Shown piece by piece: positions 1-6,646 of a stretch of 6,819 nucleotides of DNA. Within the stretch, counting starts at the first letter, position 1. Every line of letters begins with the position of its first letter. This stretch comes from Amnimonas aquatica (GTDB lineage Bacteria; Pseudomonadota; Gammaproteobacteria; Pseudomonadales; Moraxellaceae). Both the position numbers and the translations under genes were made by a program. The notes under the pieces were generated by a model. That model saw only the letters and a list, made by a program, of their open reading frames with translations, did no database searches and was not told where the DNA came from. The stretch spans positions 1 through 6,819 of the forward strand of contig NZ_PTQZ01000088.1 of NCBI RefSeq assembly GCF_002943415.1, given 5' to 3'.

Positions 1-36
1 AACTTCTGATCACGCCATCAGCAGTGACCGTGTAGC

Positions 37-67
37 AGAAGGGGCGTGCCGTCGGCACGCCCCTTCT
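37..67 (+). terminator. Intrinsic-type hairpin terminator, probably of an upstream + strand gene
   Basis: Bases 37-50 and 54-67 are perfectly complementary, giving a 14-bp GC-rich stem with a three-base loop (51-53). On the + strand the stem runs into a moderately T-rich stretch (TTCTTGCTTTC, 64-74), as expected for Rho-independent termination. On the - strand the sequence after the stem has no T run, so it is a poorer terminator for mazG, whose stop codon is 33 bp away, although the stem could work in both directions between convergent genes. The + strand gene that would use it lies almost wholly outside the window. Confidence 0.7.
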
Positions 68-99
68 TGCTTTCAGGTCTCAGGAACGCCGCAGCGCCC

Positions 100-999
100 T
101 CACAAGCCTTCGCGCTTGGCCGCCTGCCAGCGCGCCTCCATGTCATCCAGCGAGGCATCCTGCAATGTACGGCCCTCGGCCCGCAGCGACTGCTCTATAT
201 AGCCGAAGCGGCGGCGGAACTTGGCCACGCCGCCGAGCAGCGCCTGCTCGGAATCGACCTTCAGGTGACGCCCGATATTGACGCAGCAGAACAGCACATC
301 ACCGAGCTCGTCCTGCAGGTCGGCCTGCGGCGCACCGGTCTCGATGGCTTCCTCCAGCTCGTCGAGTTCCTCGCGCAACTTGGCGATGACGGCGCGCGGA
401 TCGTTCCAGTCATAACCGACTTCGCCCGCCCTCGCCTGCAACTTCTCCGCACGCAGCAAGGGCGGCAGGCCGTTGCCGACCTTGTCGAGAAAGGCAGGCT
501 CGCCGTCACGCTGCCCGCCGCCGGCATCACCGGCACCGGCATGGCTGCGCGCGCGCAGAGCCTTCTCGATCGCCTTGATCTGGGCCCACTGCGCGGACAC
601 CTGCGCCGGCGTCAGGTCCTGGCGCGGCAAGTCGAGGCGGTCGTCACGGAAGATGTGCGGATGCCGCCGGATCAGCTTGTCGCCGATGGCACGCGCCACG
701 TCATCGAAGACGAAGTCGCCCTGCTCCTCGGCGACACGGGCCTGGAACACCACCTGCAGCAGCAGGTCGCCCAGCTCCTCGCACCAGTCCGGGCGGTCGC
801 CACGGGCGATGGCATCGACCACCTCGTAGGCTTCCTCGATGGCATAGGGCGCCAGCGTCTCCGGCGTCTGTTCCAGATCCCAGGCGCAGCCCTGCAGCGG
901 ATCGCGCAGGCGCGCCATGATCAGCAGCAGGCGCTGCAGCGCGGGCGTGTCCGGTACCGGCGGCAACATCACCACGGGCGCATCCGGCCGAGCGCTCAC
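100..999 (-). CDS. mazG: Nucleoside triphosphate pyrophosphohydrolase MazG
   Basis: Cytosolic enzyme that hydrolyses NTPs and dNTPs to the monophosphate and pyrophosphate; in E. coli it also lowers ppGpp. The 299-residue product has two tandem MazG domains. The first carries EEAYE (55-59) and EELGD (74-78). The second carries REELDELEE (209-217) and DELGD (230-234), the acidic Mg-binding helices of the family. Invariant features such as LRDP (31-34) and RRHPHIF (111-117) are present. It is longer than E. coli MazG (about 263 residues) because of about ten extra N-terminal residues and a Gly/Ala-rich linker around 150-168. The GTG start overlaps the relA stop (GTGA, 999-996), which suggests translational coupling. 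An ATG at codon 11 (969-967) is an alternative start that would still keep the whole domain. Last gene of the cysM-mazG operon. Confidence 0.96.
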   Translation of the reverse strand: MSARPDAPVVMLPPVPDTPALQRLLLIMARLRDPLQGCAWDLEQTPETLAPYAIEEAYEVVDAIARGDRPDWCEELGDLLLQVVFQARVAEEQGDFVFDDVARAIGDKLIRRHPHIFRDDRLDLPRQDLTPAQVSAQWAQIKAIEKALRARSHAGAGDAGGGQRDGEPAFLDKVGNGLPPLLRAEKLQARAGEVGYDWNDPRAVIAKLREELDELEEAIETGAPQADLQDELGDVLFCCVNIGRHLKVDSEQALLGGVAKFRRRFGYIEQSLRAEGRTLQDASLDDMEARWQAAKREGL

Positions 1000-3275
1000 G
1001 CGTCACGCCCCGACACGCGGTGCTCGGTCAGCCGGCGCGCCTCGATGACATTGGGCAGCTGCTCGATGCGGGTGAGCACGCGCGACAGCTTGGGCAGCCC
1101 CGGCACCTCCAGGGTCAGGCGCATGGTCGCGGTTCCATCCTGCTTGTCGGACTGTGTCTGCACGCCGGTGACATTGACCTGCTCGTTGGCCAGCACCGAG
1201 GTGATGTCGCGCAGCAGGCCGGTGCGATCCCAGGCGCGCACCAGCACCTCGACCGGATAGGCCGCGGACTCGCGCGACTGCCACTGCACGCTGACCGTGC
1301 GCGCCGGATCCTCCTGCGCCATGCGCAGGTAGTCCGGGCAGCCGCGGGCATGGATGCTGACACCACGTCCCTGGGTGACATAGCCGACGATGGGCTCGCC
1401 CGGCACCGGCCGGCAGCAGTTGGCGATGTGGGTGAGCAGGTTGCCCACGCCCTCGATGATGATGCCGGAGCCGTTTTCGCGCGGACTGGGCGCGCGCACC
1501 GGCACCGGCAGCGCCAGCTCCTGCTGTGCCGTGCGGTCGAGGTCGTCGGTGAGCGCGTGGGTGACGCGTGCCAGCTGCAGGTCGCCGGCGCCGAGTCCGG
1601 CCAGCACATCCTCGCCGTTGCGCACATTGAAGCGCGGCGCAATGCGATCTAGCTCCTGGCGCGACAGCGTCAGGCCGATGCGACTGAGCTCGCGCTCGAG
1701 CAGCGTGCGTCCTTCGGCCAGGTTGCCCTCGCGATCCTGCTGCTTGAACCAGTGCCGGACCTTAGCCAGCGCGCGGCTGGTGCCGAGGTAGCCCAGCGTC
1801 GGGTTCATCCAGTCGCGGCTGGGCCTGCCGCCGCGCGTGGTCATGACCTCGACCTGCTCGCCGGTCTGCAGCTTGTAGGTGATGGGCACGATGCGCCCGT
1901 TCACCTTGGCGCCGCGGCAACCGTGCCCGACCTCGGTGTGGATGTGGTAGGCGAAGTCCAGCGGCGTGGCGCCGGCCTGCATGTCGATGACATGGCCGTC
2001 ACGCGTGAACACGTAGATGCGCTCGTCGTGGATGGCTTCGTTGATCTGCTCGGCGAGCTCGTCCAGACGCTGGTCGCCGATGTCGTCCTGCCATTCCAGC
2101 ACCTGGCGCAGCCAGGCGATCTTGTTCTCGTAGCGGGCATCCGAGCGCGACGACTTGCCTTCCTTGTAGGTCCAGTGCGCGCACACGCCGAGCTCGGCTT
2201 CCTCGTGCATGTCGAAGGTGCGGATCTGCACCTCCAGCGGCTTGCCGGACGGACCGATGACGGCCGTGTGCAGCGAGCGGTAGCCGTTCTCCTTCGGGGT
2301 CGCGATGTAGTCGTCGAACTCCTTCGGAATGTGCTTCCACAGCGAGTGCACGACACCCAGCGCGGCGTAGCAGTCGCGCACCTCGGGCAGCAGGATGCGC
2401 ACCGCGCGCACGTCGTAGACCTCGTGGAAGCTGATGCCCTTGCGCTGCATCTTCCTCCAGATCGAGTAGATGTGCTTGGCGCGGCCGCTGACTTCCATGC
2501 GATCCATGCCCATGCGCCCGAGATTCTCGCGCAGGGTCTGGATCACCTGCTGGATATAGCCATCGCGGTCCAGGCGCTTCTCGTCGAGCAGGCTGGCGAT
2601 CTGCTTGTAGGCCTCGGGCTCCAGGTAGCGGAACGACAGGTCCTCCAGCTCCCACTTGATGTGGCCGATGCCCAGCCGGTGCGCCAGCGGCGCGTAGATG
2701 TCGAAGATTTCGCGGGCCACGCGGCGCTTGCGCTCGTCGCTGGCATCCTTCAGTTCACGGATGGCGAAGGTGCGCTCGGCGAGCTTGATCAGCGGCACGC
2801 GCACGTCGTCGATCATCGCGATCAGCATCTTGCGTACATTGTCGAGCTGCTGCGCCTCGCTGACGCCGGCGGCCTGGTGGTCCGGGTTGATCAGCCGGCT
2901 GATGGCCGCCATGCGCAGCACGCCGTCGATGAGGTGGGCGATGTCCGGCCCGAAGTCCTTCTCGATGCGCTTGAGCTCGACCCGACCCTCGCGCACCGAG
3001 CGGTACAGCACCGCCGCGATCAGCGACTCCTGGTCGAGGTTGAGCTCGGCCAGGATATCGGCCATGGCCAGGCCGGTGAGGAAACTGGAGGTACGGGTCG
3101 ACCACACGTTGTGGCGGGCCTCGGCCTCGCGATCGAGCTGATCGGCGAACTCGCAGGCGCGCAGCAGCGTTTCCGGGCTGTGCAGCTCGACACGATCCTC
3201 CACACGGGAGAGCCATGCCTGCAGGTCGACGCTGCCGTCGTCCCGGGTCGGATAATCCGCGCGAACCTTGACCAT
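996..3275 (-). CDS. relA: (p)ppGpp synthetase RelA, synthetase-only
   Basis: Ribosome-associated enzyme that transfers pyrophosphate from ATP to GDP or GTP when uncharged tRNA enters the A site, starting the stringent response. The 759-residue product has the full long-RSH layout. The N-terminal pseudo-hydrolase region has LYRSVREG at about 90-97 where active hydrolases have the HD and ED motifs. The synthetase domain includes KHIYSIWRKM (267-276) and EFDDYIATPKENGY (319-332). A TGS domain follows at about 420-479, then a Cys/His segment (CC at 620-621, H642, C646) and a C-terminal ACT domain at about 673-749. EFDD is the acidic EXDD motif of RelA rather than the RXKD of SpoT. The start at 3275 is chosen because MVKVR matches RelA N-termini and an AGGA lies six bases upstream; the frame stays open upstream to an ATG at 3353 inside rlmD. 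Confidence 0.97.
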   Translation of the reverse strand: MVKVRADYPTRDDGSVDLQAWLSRVEDRVELHSPETLLRACEFADQLDREAEARHNVWSTRTSSFLTGLAMADILAELNLDQESLIAAVLYRSVREGRVELKRIEKDFGPDIAHLIDGVLRMAAISRLINPDHQAAGVSEAQQLDNVRKMLIAMIDDVRVPLIKLAERTFAIRELKDASDERKRRVAREIFDIYAPLAHRLGIGHIKWELEDLSFRYLEPEAYKQIASLLDEKRLDRDGYIQQVIQTLRENLGRMGMDRMEVSGRAKHIYSIWRKMQRKGISFHEVYDVRAVRILLPEVRDCYAALGVVHSLWKHIPKEFDDYIATPKENGYRSLHTAVIGPSGKPLEVQIRTFDMHEEAELGVCAHWTYKEGKSSRSDARYENKIAWLRQVLEWQDDIGDQRLDELAEQINEAIHDERIYVFTRDGHVIDMQAGATPLDFAYHIHTEVGHGCRGAKVNGRIVPITYKLQTGEQVEVMTTRGGRPSRDWMNPTLGYLGTSRALAKVRHWFKQQDREGNLAEGRTLLERELSRIGLTLSRQELDRIAPRFNVRNGEDVLAGLGAGDLQLARVTHALTDDLDRTAQQELALPVPVRAPSPRENGSGIIIEGVGNLLTHIANCCRPVPGEPIVGYVTQGRGVSIHARGCPDYLRMAQEDPARTVSVQWQSRESAAYPVEVLVRAWDRTGLLRDITSVLANEQVNVTGVQTQSDKQDGTATMRLTLEVPGLPKLSRVLTRIEQLPNVIEARRLTEHRVSGRDA

Positions 3276-3281
3276 GTTGCG

Positions 3282-3285
3282 TCCT
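3282..3285 (-). promoter_or_regulatory. Ribosome binding site deciding the relA start
   Basis: AGGA on the - strand, six bases before the ATG at 3275. It supports this start over the in-frame ATG 78 bases upstream. A second AGGA lies five bases further upstream (3287-3290), as part of a short direct repeat, but its spacing is less favourable. Confidence 0.7.
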
Positions 3286-3306
3286 GTCCTTGCCGCCCGG
3301 ACTGCC

Positions 3307-4698
3307 TCAGCCTGCCGGACGGCGTTTTTCGAATACGGCGATCGACTCCACATGCGTGGTGTGCGTGAACATGTCCATCACGCCCGCCTGGAGCAGATCA
3401 TAACCGGCTTTCGCCATCTCCCCGGCATCACGCGCCAGTGTCGCCGGATTGCATGACACATAGACCACGCGATGCGCACCGAATCGCGCCAGGTGCGGAA
3501 TCACTTCCAGCGCCCCGCTGCGCGCCGGATCGATGAGGATGCGGTCGAAGCCGAGCCCGGCCCAGGGCTGCGTGGAGAAGTCCCGGGTCAGGTCCTGGGC
3601 ATAGAACGACACATTCGTCAGTCCGTTGGCACGCGCGTTCTCGTAGCCGCGCTCGACCATGGTCGCCACGCCCTCGACCCCGACCACCTCGCGGGCACGG
3701 GTGGCCAGCGGCAGGGTGAAGTTGCCGAGGCCGCAGAACAGGTCGAGCACGCGGTCTGTCGGCTGCGGGTCGAGCAGGTCCAGCGCCAGCTTAACCATGC
3801 GCTGGTTGATGCCGGCGTTGACCTGGGTGAAGTCGTTGGGGTGGAAGGCCATGGTCAGGCCCTCGCCCGGCCGCCCCGGCGCATCGAAGTCCGGCAGGCG
3901 GTAGTACAGGCGGTCACGGCCTTCCTTCGGCCAGACCCGGTGCACGGTGTCGTAGCCGCCCGGCTGCAGGTAGCACTGCCAGCCGCGGTCGGCGCAGAAG
4001 CCGGTCAGCGCCTGCACATCCTGCGGTTCCAGCGGCACCAGATGGCGGAACACCAGCGCCACGTCCTGGTACCCGGCCAGCTCGTCGCCGGCCGCCACCT
4101 CGATCTGCGCGATGTGGTCGCGCGCGACAAGGCCGGCGATGAGCTGGCGCAGCGGCGTGATGGACTGGCCCAGACGCTGGTCCATGACCGTGCAGGCGTG
4201 GATGTCGGCGAGGTAGCTGCCCTGGCGCTCGCGGAAGCCGACCATCAGCGTCTCTTTCTTGATCACGTAGCGCACGCCCAGGCGCGCCTTGCGCCGGTAG
4301 GAGGCATGGCCGTGGGTCAGCGGCGGCAGCCAGGTGCCCGGCTGCAGGCCGCCGAAGTGGCGGAGCTGGTCCGCCAGCACCTGCTGCTTGAAGGCGATCT
4401 GCGCTGCCGGCGCCATGTGCTGCAGCGAGCAGCCGCCGCAGACGCCGAAATGCGCGCAGGGCGGCGCGACACGATCGGCCGCGGCCTCGAAGACATCGAG
4501 CACGGCGGCCTCATCGAACTTGCGGTTGCTGAAGGTGACGCGCGCGCTGACACGCTCGCCGGGCAACGCGCCATCGACGAACACCAGCTTGCCATCGGCA
4601 TGATGCGCGATACCTCGCCCCTCATGGCTGAGCCGGTCGATGACCAGCTCGACCGGGGGCTGGGCGCGGAGTCTTTCCTTCTTGCGGATACGGGACAT
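3307..4698 (-). CDS. rlmD: 23S rRNA (uracil-1939-C5)-methyltransferase RlmD
   Basis: SAM-dependent enzyme (older name RumA) that makes m5U at position 1939 of 23S rRNA (E. coli numbering). The 463-residue product starts with a basic segment and a TRAM RNA-binding domain (about 12-70). Cysteines C81, C87, C90 and C169 match the four [4Fe-4S] cluster ligands of E. coli RumA. The SAM-binding loop is DLFCGLGNFTLPLA (319-332). The catalytic cysteine is C416 in VSCNPATLARD, and the base E451 is in HVES. These two are 35 residues apart, the same spacing as C389 and E424 in the E. coli enzyme. The gene starts 18 bp after the exonuclease stop and ends 31 bp before relA. Its ribosome binding site is weak (GAG, six bases before ATG), which fits an internal operon gene. 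The product is about 30 residues longer than E. coli RlmD, with all key residues present. Confidence 0.95.
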   Translation of the reverse strand: MSRIRKKERLRAQPPVELVIDRLSHEGRGIAHHADGKLVFVDGALPGERVSARVTFSNRKFDEAAVLDVFEAAADRVAPPCAHFGVCGGCSLQHMAPAAQIAFKQQVLADQLRHFGGLQPGTWLPPLTHGHASYRRKARLGVRYVIKKETLMVGFRERQGSYLADIHACTVMDQRLGQSITPLRQLIAGLVARDHIAQIEVAAGDELAGYQDVALVFRHLVPLEPQDVQALTGFCADRGWQCYLQPGGYDTVHRVWPKEGRDRLYYRLPDFDAPGRPGEGLTMAFHPNDFTQVNAGINQRMVKLALDLLDPQPTDRVLDLFCGLGNFTLPLATRAREVVGVEGVATMVERGYENARANGLTNVSFYAQDLTRDFSTQPWAGLGFDRILIDPARSGALEVIPHLARFGAHRVVYVSCNPATLARDAGEMAKAGYDLLQAGVMDMFTHTTHVESIAVFEKRRPAG

Positions 4699-4716
4699 GG
4701 ATCACTCGTCAGGGAA

Positions 4717-5544
4717 TCAGATGGGCACGTTCAGCGGCGGGTCTTCCGCCGGCCAGCCGGCTTCGCCCTCACGCCAGGCCTGCAGGAAATCGAGCAAGTG
4801 CGGCTGCCCGGAAGCCTGCAGCACATCGCGCACCAGTGTCATCTCAGTCGCCAGGCCGGCCGTGTCGAGCAGCCCGCGCATGAACTGGAAACGCAGGAAC
4901 ACCAGCCAGGTGTTGAGCACGTCGGTCTCGCAGTACTGGCGGATCTTCGCCAGCTCGCCGGCGAGGAAGGCCGGCCAGACCTGGCTGCCGTCCATGCCCA
5001 TCTTGCCCGGGAAGCCGAGCAGCGTGGCGACCTGGTCCAGCGGCTGGTTGGCACGCGCCTGGTAGCCGGCCAGCAGGTCCATGAGATCGGTGTGGCGCTG
5101 GTGGAAGCGACCGAGATAGTTGTTGAACTTGGCGTCTCGGTTGAACTCGCCCTGGTCCCAGTAGGTCGGCGCCTGGATGCCGTGCAGCAGCGCGCGGTAG
5201 TGCAGCACCGGCAGGTCGAAGCCGCTGCCGTTCCACGACACCAGGGTCGGGCTGTAGCGCTCGAGGCCGGCGAAGAAGCGGCGGATCAGGTCGGCCTCGC
5301 TGGACGACTCCTCGCCCAGCGACCACACGCGCAGGCCGTCGCGGGTACGCAGCACGGCGGAGATGCAGACCACGCGCTGCAACGAATGGCGGATGAAGTC
5401 CGAGCCGCCGGTCTCCTGCCGGCGCAGCTTGAACAGCGCCTCGGCGGCGGCGGCGTCATCCAGCCCGGACAGCCCGTACAGGCGGCGCCCGCCGGCGATG
5501 TCGGGCACGGTCTCGATATCGAAGACCAGCGTGTTCATGGTCAT
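4717..5544 (-). CDS. Predicted 3'-5' exonuclease, PolB-like DEDDy family
   Basis: The 275-residue product resembles the stand-alone 3'-5' exonucleases related to the proofreading domain of family B DNA polymerases (DNA_pol_B_exo2-type, RNase H-like fold). Visible motifs are Exo I DIET (D9, E11), Exo II around NGSGFDLPVLHYRAL (N105, D110) and Exo III YCETD (Y204, D208), which complete the D-E-D-D acidic set with the tyrosine of the DEDDy subgroup. No polymerase domain or membrane segment is present, so it should be a soluble nuclease acting on nucleic-acid 3' ends. Its natural substrate is not known to me. The ATG at 5544 overlaps the cysM stop (ATGA). A second ATG two codons later (5538) has an AGG at a better distance and could be the true start. 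It sits between cysM and rlmD in the same operon. Confidence 0.88.
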   Translation of the reverse strand: MTMNTLVFDIETVPDIAGGRRLYGLSGLDDAAAAEALFKLRRQETGGSDFIRHSLQRVVCISAVLRTRDGLRVWSLGEESSSEADLIRRFFAGLERYSPTLVSWNGSGFDLPVLHYRALLHGIQAPTYWDQGEFNRDAKFNNYLGRFHQRHTDLMDLLAGYQARANQPLDQVATLLGFPGKMGMDGSQVWPAFLAGELAKIRQYCETDVLNTWLVFLRFQFMRGLLDTAGLATEMTLVRDVLQASGQPHLLDFLQAWREGEAGWPAEDPPLNVPI

Positions 5545-6476
5545 GCCTGCGCCCCGCCCCGGGCAGGGTCGCCGGCTTCGCTGCCGGCCTCGGCGAACAC
5601 GCCGGTGGACAGGTAGCGGTCGCCGCGGTCGCAGACGATGGCGACGATGACCGCATTCTCGACCTGCTTGCTCAGCTCCAGCGCCGCCCACACCGAGCCG
5701 CCCGAGGACACGCCGCAGAAAATGCCTTCCTCGCGCGCCAGCCGGCGCATGGTCTCCTCGGCCGCGGCCTGCGGAATGTCGATGACCTGGTCCACGCGCT
5801 CGCGCTCGAAGATGGTCGGCAGGTACTCCTCCGGCCAGCGCCGGATGCCCGGGATCTGCGCGCCGTCGATGGGCTGCAGGCCGATGATCTCGATCGCCGG
5901 GTTCTGCTCCTTGAGGTAGCGCGAGGTGCCCATGATGGTGCCGGTGGTGCCCATGGAGCTGACGAAATGGGTGATCTTTCCGCCGGTCTGGCGCCAGATC
6001 TCGGGGCCGGTGCCCTCGTAATGGGCCAGCGGGTTGTCCATGTTGCCGAACTGGTTGAGCACGATGCCCTTGCCCTCGGCCTGCATCTGCAGCGCCAGAT
6101 CGCGCGCGCCTTCCATGCCCTCGGCCTGGCTCACCGAGATCAGCTCGGCGCCGTAGGCGGCCATGGCATCCTTGCGCTCCTGGCTCTGGTTCGCCGGCAT
6201 GATCAGGATCATGCGGTAGCCCTTGATCGCCGCCGCCATGGCCAGCGCGATACCGGTGTTGCCGGAAGTGGCCTCGATCAGCGTGTCGCCGGGGCGGATC
6301 TGCCCGCGCCGCTCGGCCTGGGTGATCATCGACAGCGCCGGCCTGTCCTTCACCGACCCCGCCGGGTTGTTGCCTTCCAGCTTGACCAGCACCACGTTGC
6401 CTGTGTCGCCGGGCATGCGCTGGAGACGCACCAGCGGCGTGTTGCCGACGGTGTCGGCAATGGTGGGATAGGACAT
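5541..6476 (-). CDS. cysM: Cysteine synthase B, O-acetylserine sulfhydrylase CysM
   Basis: PLP enzyme that forms L-cysteine from O-acetylserine and sulfide; the CysM type also accepts thiosulfate to give S-sulfocysteine. The 311-residue product has the PLP lysine K43 in NNPAGSVKDRPALSM, the substrate loop TSGNT (70-74), the PLP phosphate-binding loop GTTGT (176-180), and the C-terminal serine of CGVSSGGS (254-261). GNNPAGSVKDR, the IMPANQSQERK stretch (92-102) and C282-DRGDRYLSTG identify CysM rather than CysK. The start at 6476 (MSYPTIADTVGNTPL) matches CysM N-termini; the open frame extends 28 codons further upstream but into sequence with no similarity I recognise. The ribosome binding site is weak (GAG about ten bases away). 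It is the first gene of the operon and is divergent from the sensor kinase gene at 6647. Confidence 0.96.
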   Translation of the reverse strand: MSYPTIADTVGNTPLVRLQRMPGDTGNVVLVKLEGNNPAGSVKDRPALSMITQAERRGQIRPGDTLIEATSGNTGIALAMAAAIKGYRMILIMPANQSQERKDAMAAYGAELISVSQAEGMEGARDLALQMQAEGKGIVLNQFGNMDNPLAHYEGTGPEIWRQTGGKITHFVSSMGTTGTIMGTSRYLKEQNPAIEIIGLQPIDGAQIPGIRRWPEEYLPTIFERERVDQVIDIPQAAAEETMRRLAREEGIFCGVSSGGSVWAALELSKQVENAVIVAIVCDRGDRYLSTGVFAEAGSEAGDPARGGAQA

Positions 6477-6508
6477 CGCGCAGACGCTCTGAACGGAAAT
6501 GACAGGCG

Positions 6509-6514
6509 ATTGTA
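6509..6514 (-). promoter_or_regulatory. Possible -10 element of the cysM operon promoter
   Basis: The - strand reads TACAAT here, five of six bases of the sigma-70 -10 consensus, in a locally AT-richer patch of the otherwise very GC-rich divergent gap. It would place transcription start near 6502, giving a leader of about 26 bases before the cysM ATG at 6476. No good -35 hexamer is visible 16-18 bases upstream, so the promoter may need an activator or be weak. Confidence 0.4.
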
Positions 6515-6611
6515 ATGGAAAGCGCGCCGGGCCGCCGCACCCGCCCCGCCGCTGCGCCATGACAGACGCGACGCAGCGGGCACGCCGGCCGCCACCAGCC
6601 GGGGCAGCGCG

Positions 6612-6620
6612 TGCTAGGCT
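6612..6620 (+). promoter_or_regulatory. Possible extended -10 of the sensor kinase gene
   Basis: TGCTAGGCT has the TGn extension and a partial -10 hexamer (TAGGCT, three of six consensus bases), about 27 bases before the ATG at 6647. There is no clear -35. The remainder of the 170-bp divergent gap (6477-6646) is GC-rich and shows no further element I can support. Confidence 0.25.
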
Positions 6621-6636
6621 TGCGCAAACCCCTGCC

Positions 6637-6641
6637 GGAGG
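6637..6641 (+). promoter_or_regulatory. Ribosome binding site deciding the 6647 start
   Basis: GGAGG lies five bases before the ATG at 6647. It is the strongest ribosome binding site in the window and it supports the truncated gene that follows being real. Confidence 0.75.
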
Positions 6642-6646
6642 CGCGG

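Noticed and set aside
46..1260. A 404-codon + strand frame across mazG and the end of relA
   Set aside because: It begins inside the terminator hairpin and lies wholly opposite well-identified genes, so it is not a plausible gene.
3276..3350. A separate relA promoter in the rlmD end and the 31-bp gap
   Set aside because: Only a weak TATTCG-like hexamer is present, with no matching -35, so nothing supports a promoter here over read-through from cysM.
1752..3368. A 538-codon open frame on the + strand antisense to relA
   Set aside because: Same cause: it mirrors the relA reading frame, has a biased composition and no recognisable motif, and starts without a convincing ribosome binding site.
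3472..5616. A 714-codon open frame on the + strand opposite rlmD, the exonuclease gene and the end of cysM
   Set aside because: It is a by-product of high-GC codon use in the genes on the - strand. The translation is rich in Ala, Arg, Gln, Val and His, has no recognisable domain, and crosses three genes whose products are clearly identified.
5545..6627. Upstream extension of the exonuclease reading frame through cysM, giving a 636-residue product
   Set aside because: The extra N-terminal part is an out-of-frame reading of cysM, full of Arg and Gly. The exonuclease domain begins at the DIET motif just after the ATG at 5544.
6597..6641. Possible stem between GGGGCAG and CTGCCGG that might hide the GGAGG ribosome binding site of the 6647 gene
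   Set aside because: Only about five contiguous pairs form without a bulge, separated by a long loop, which is expected by chance in such GC-rich sequence.
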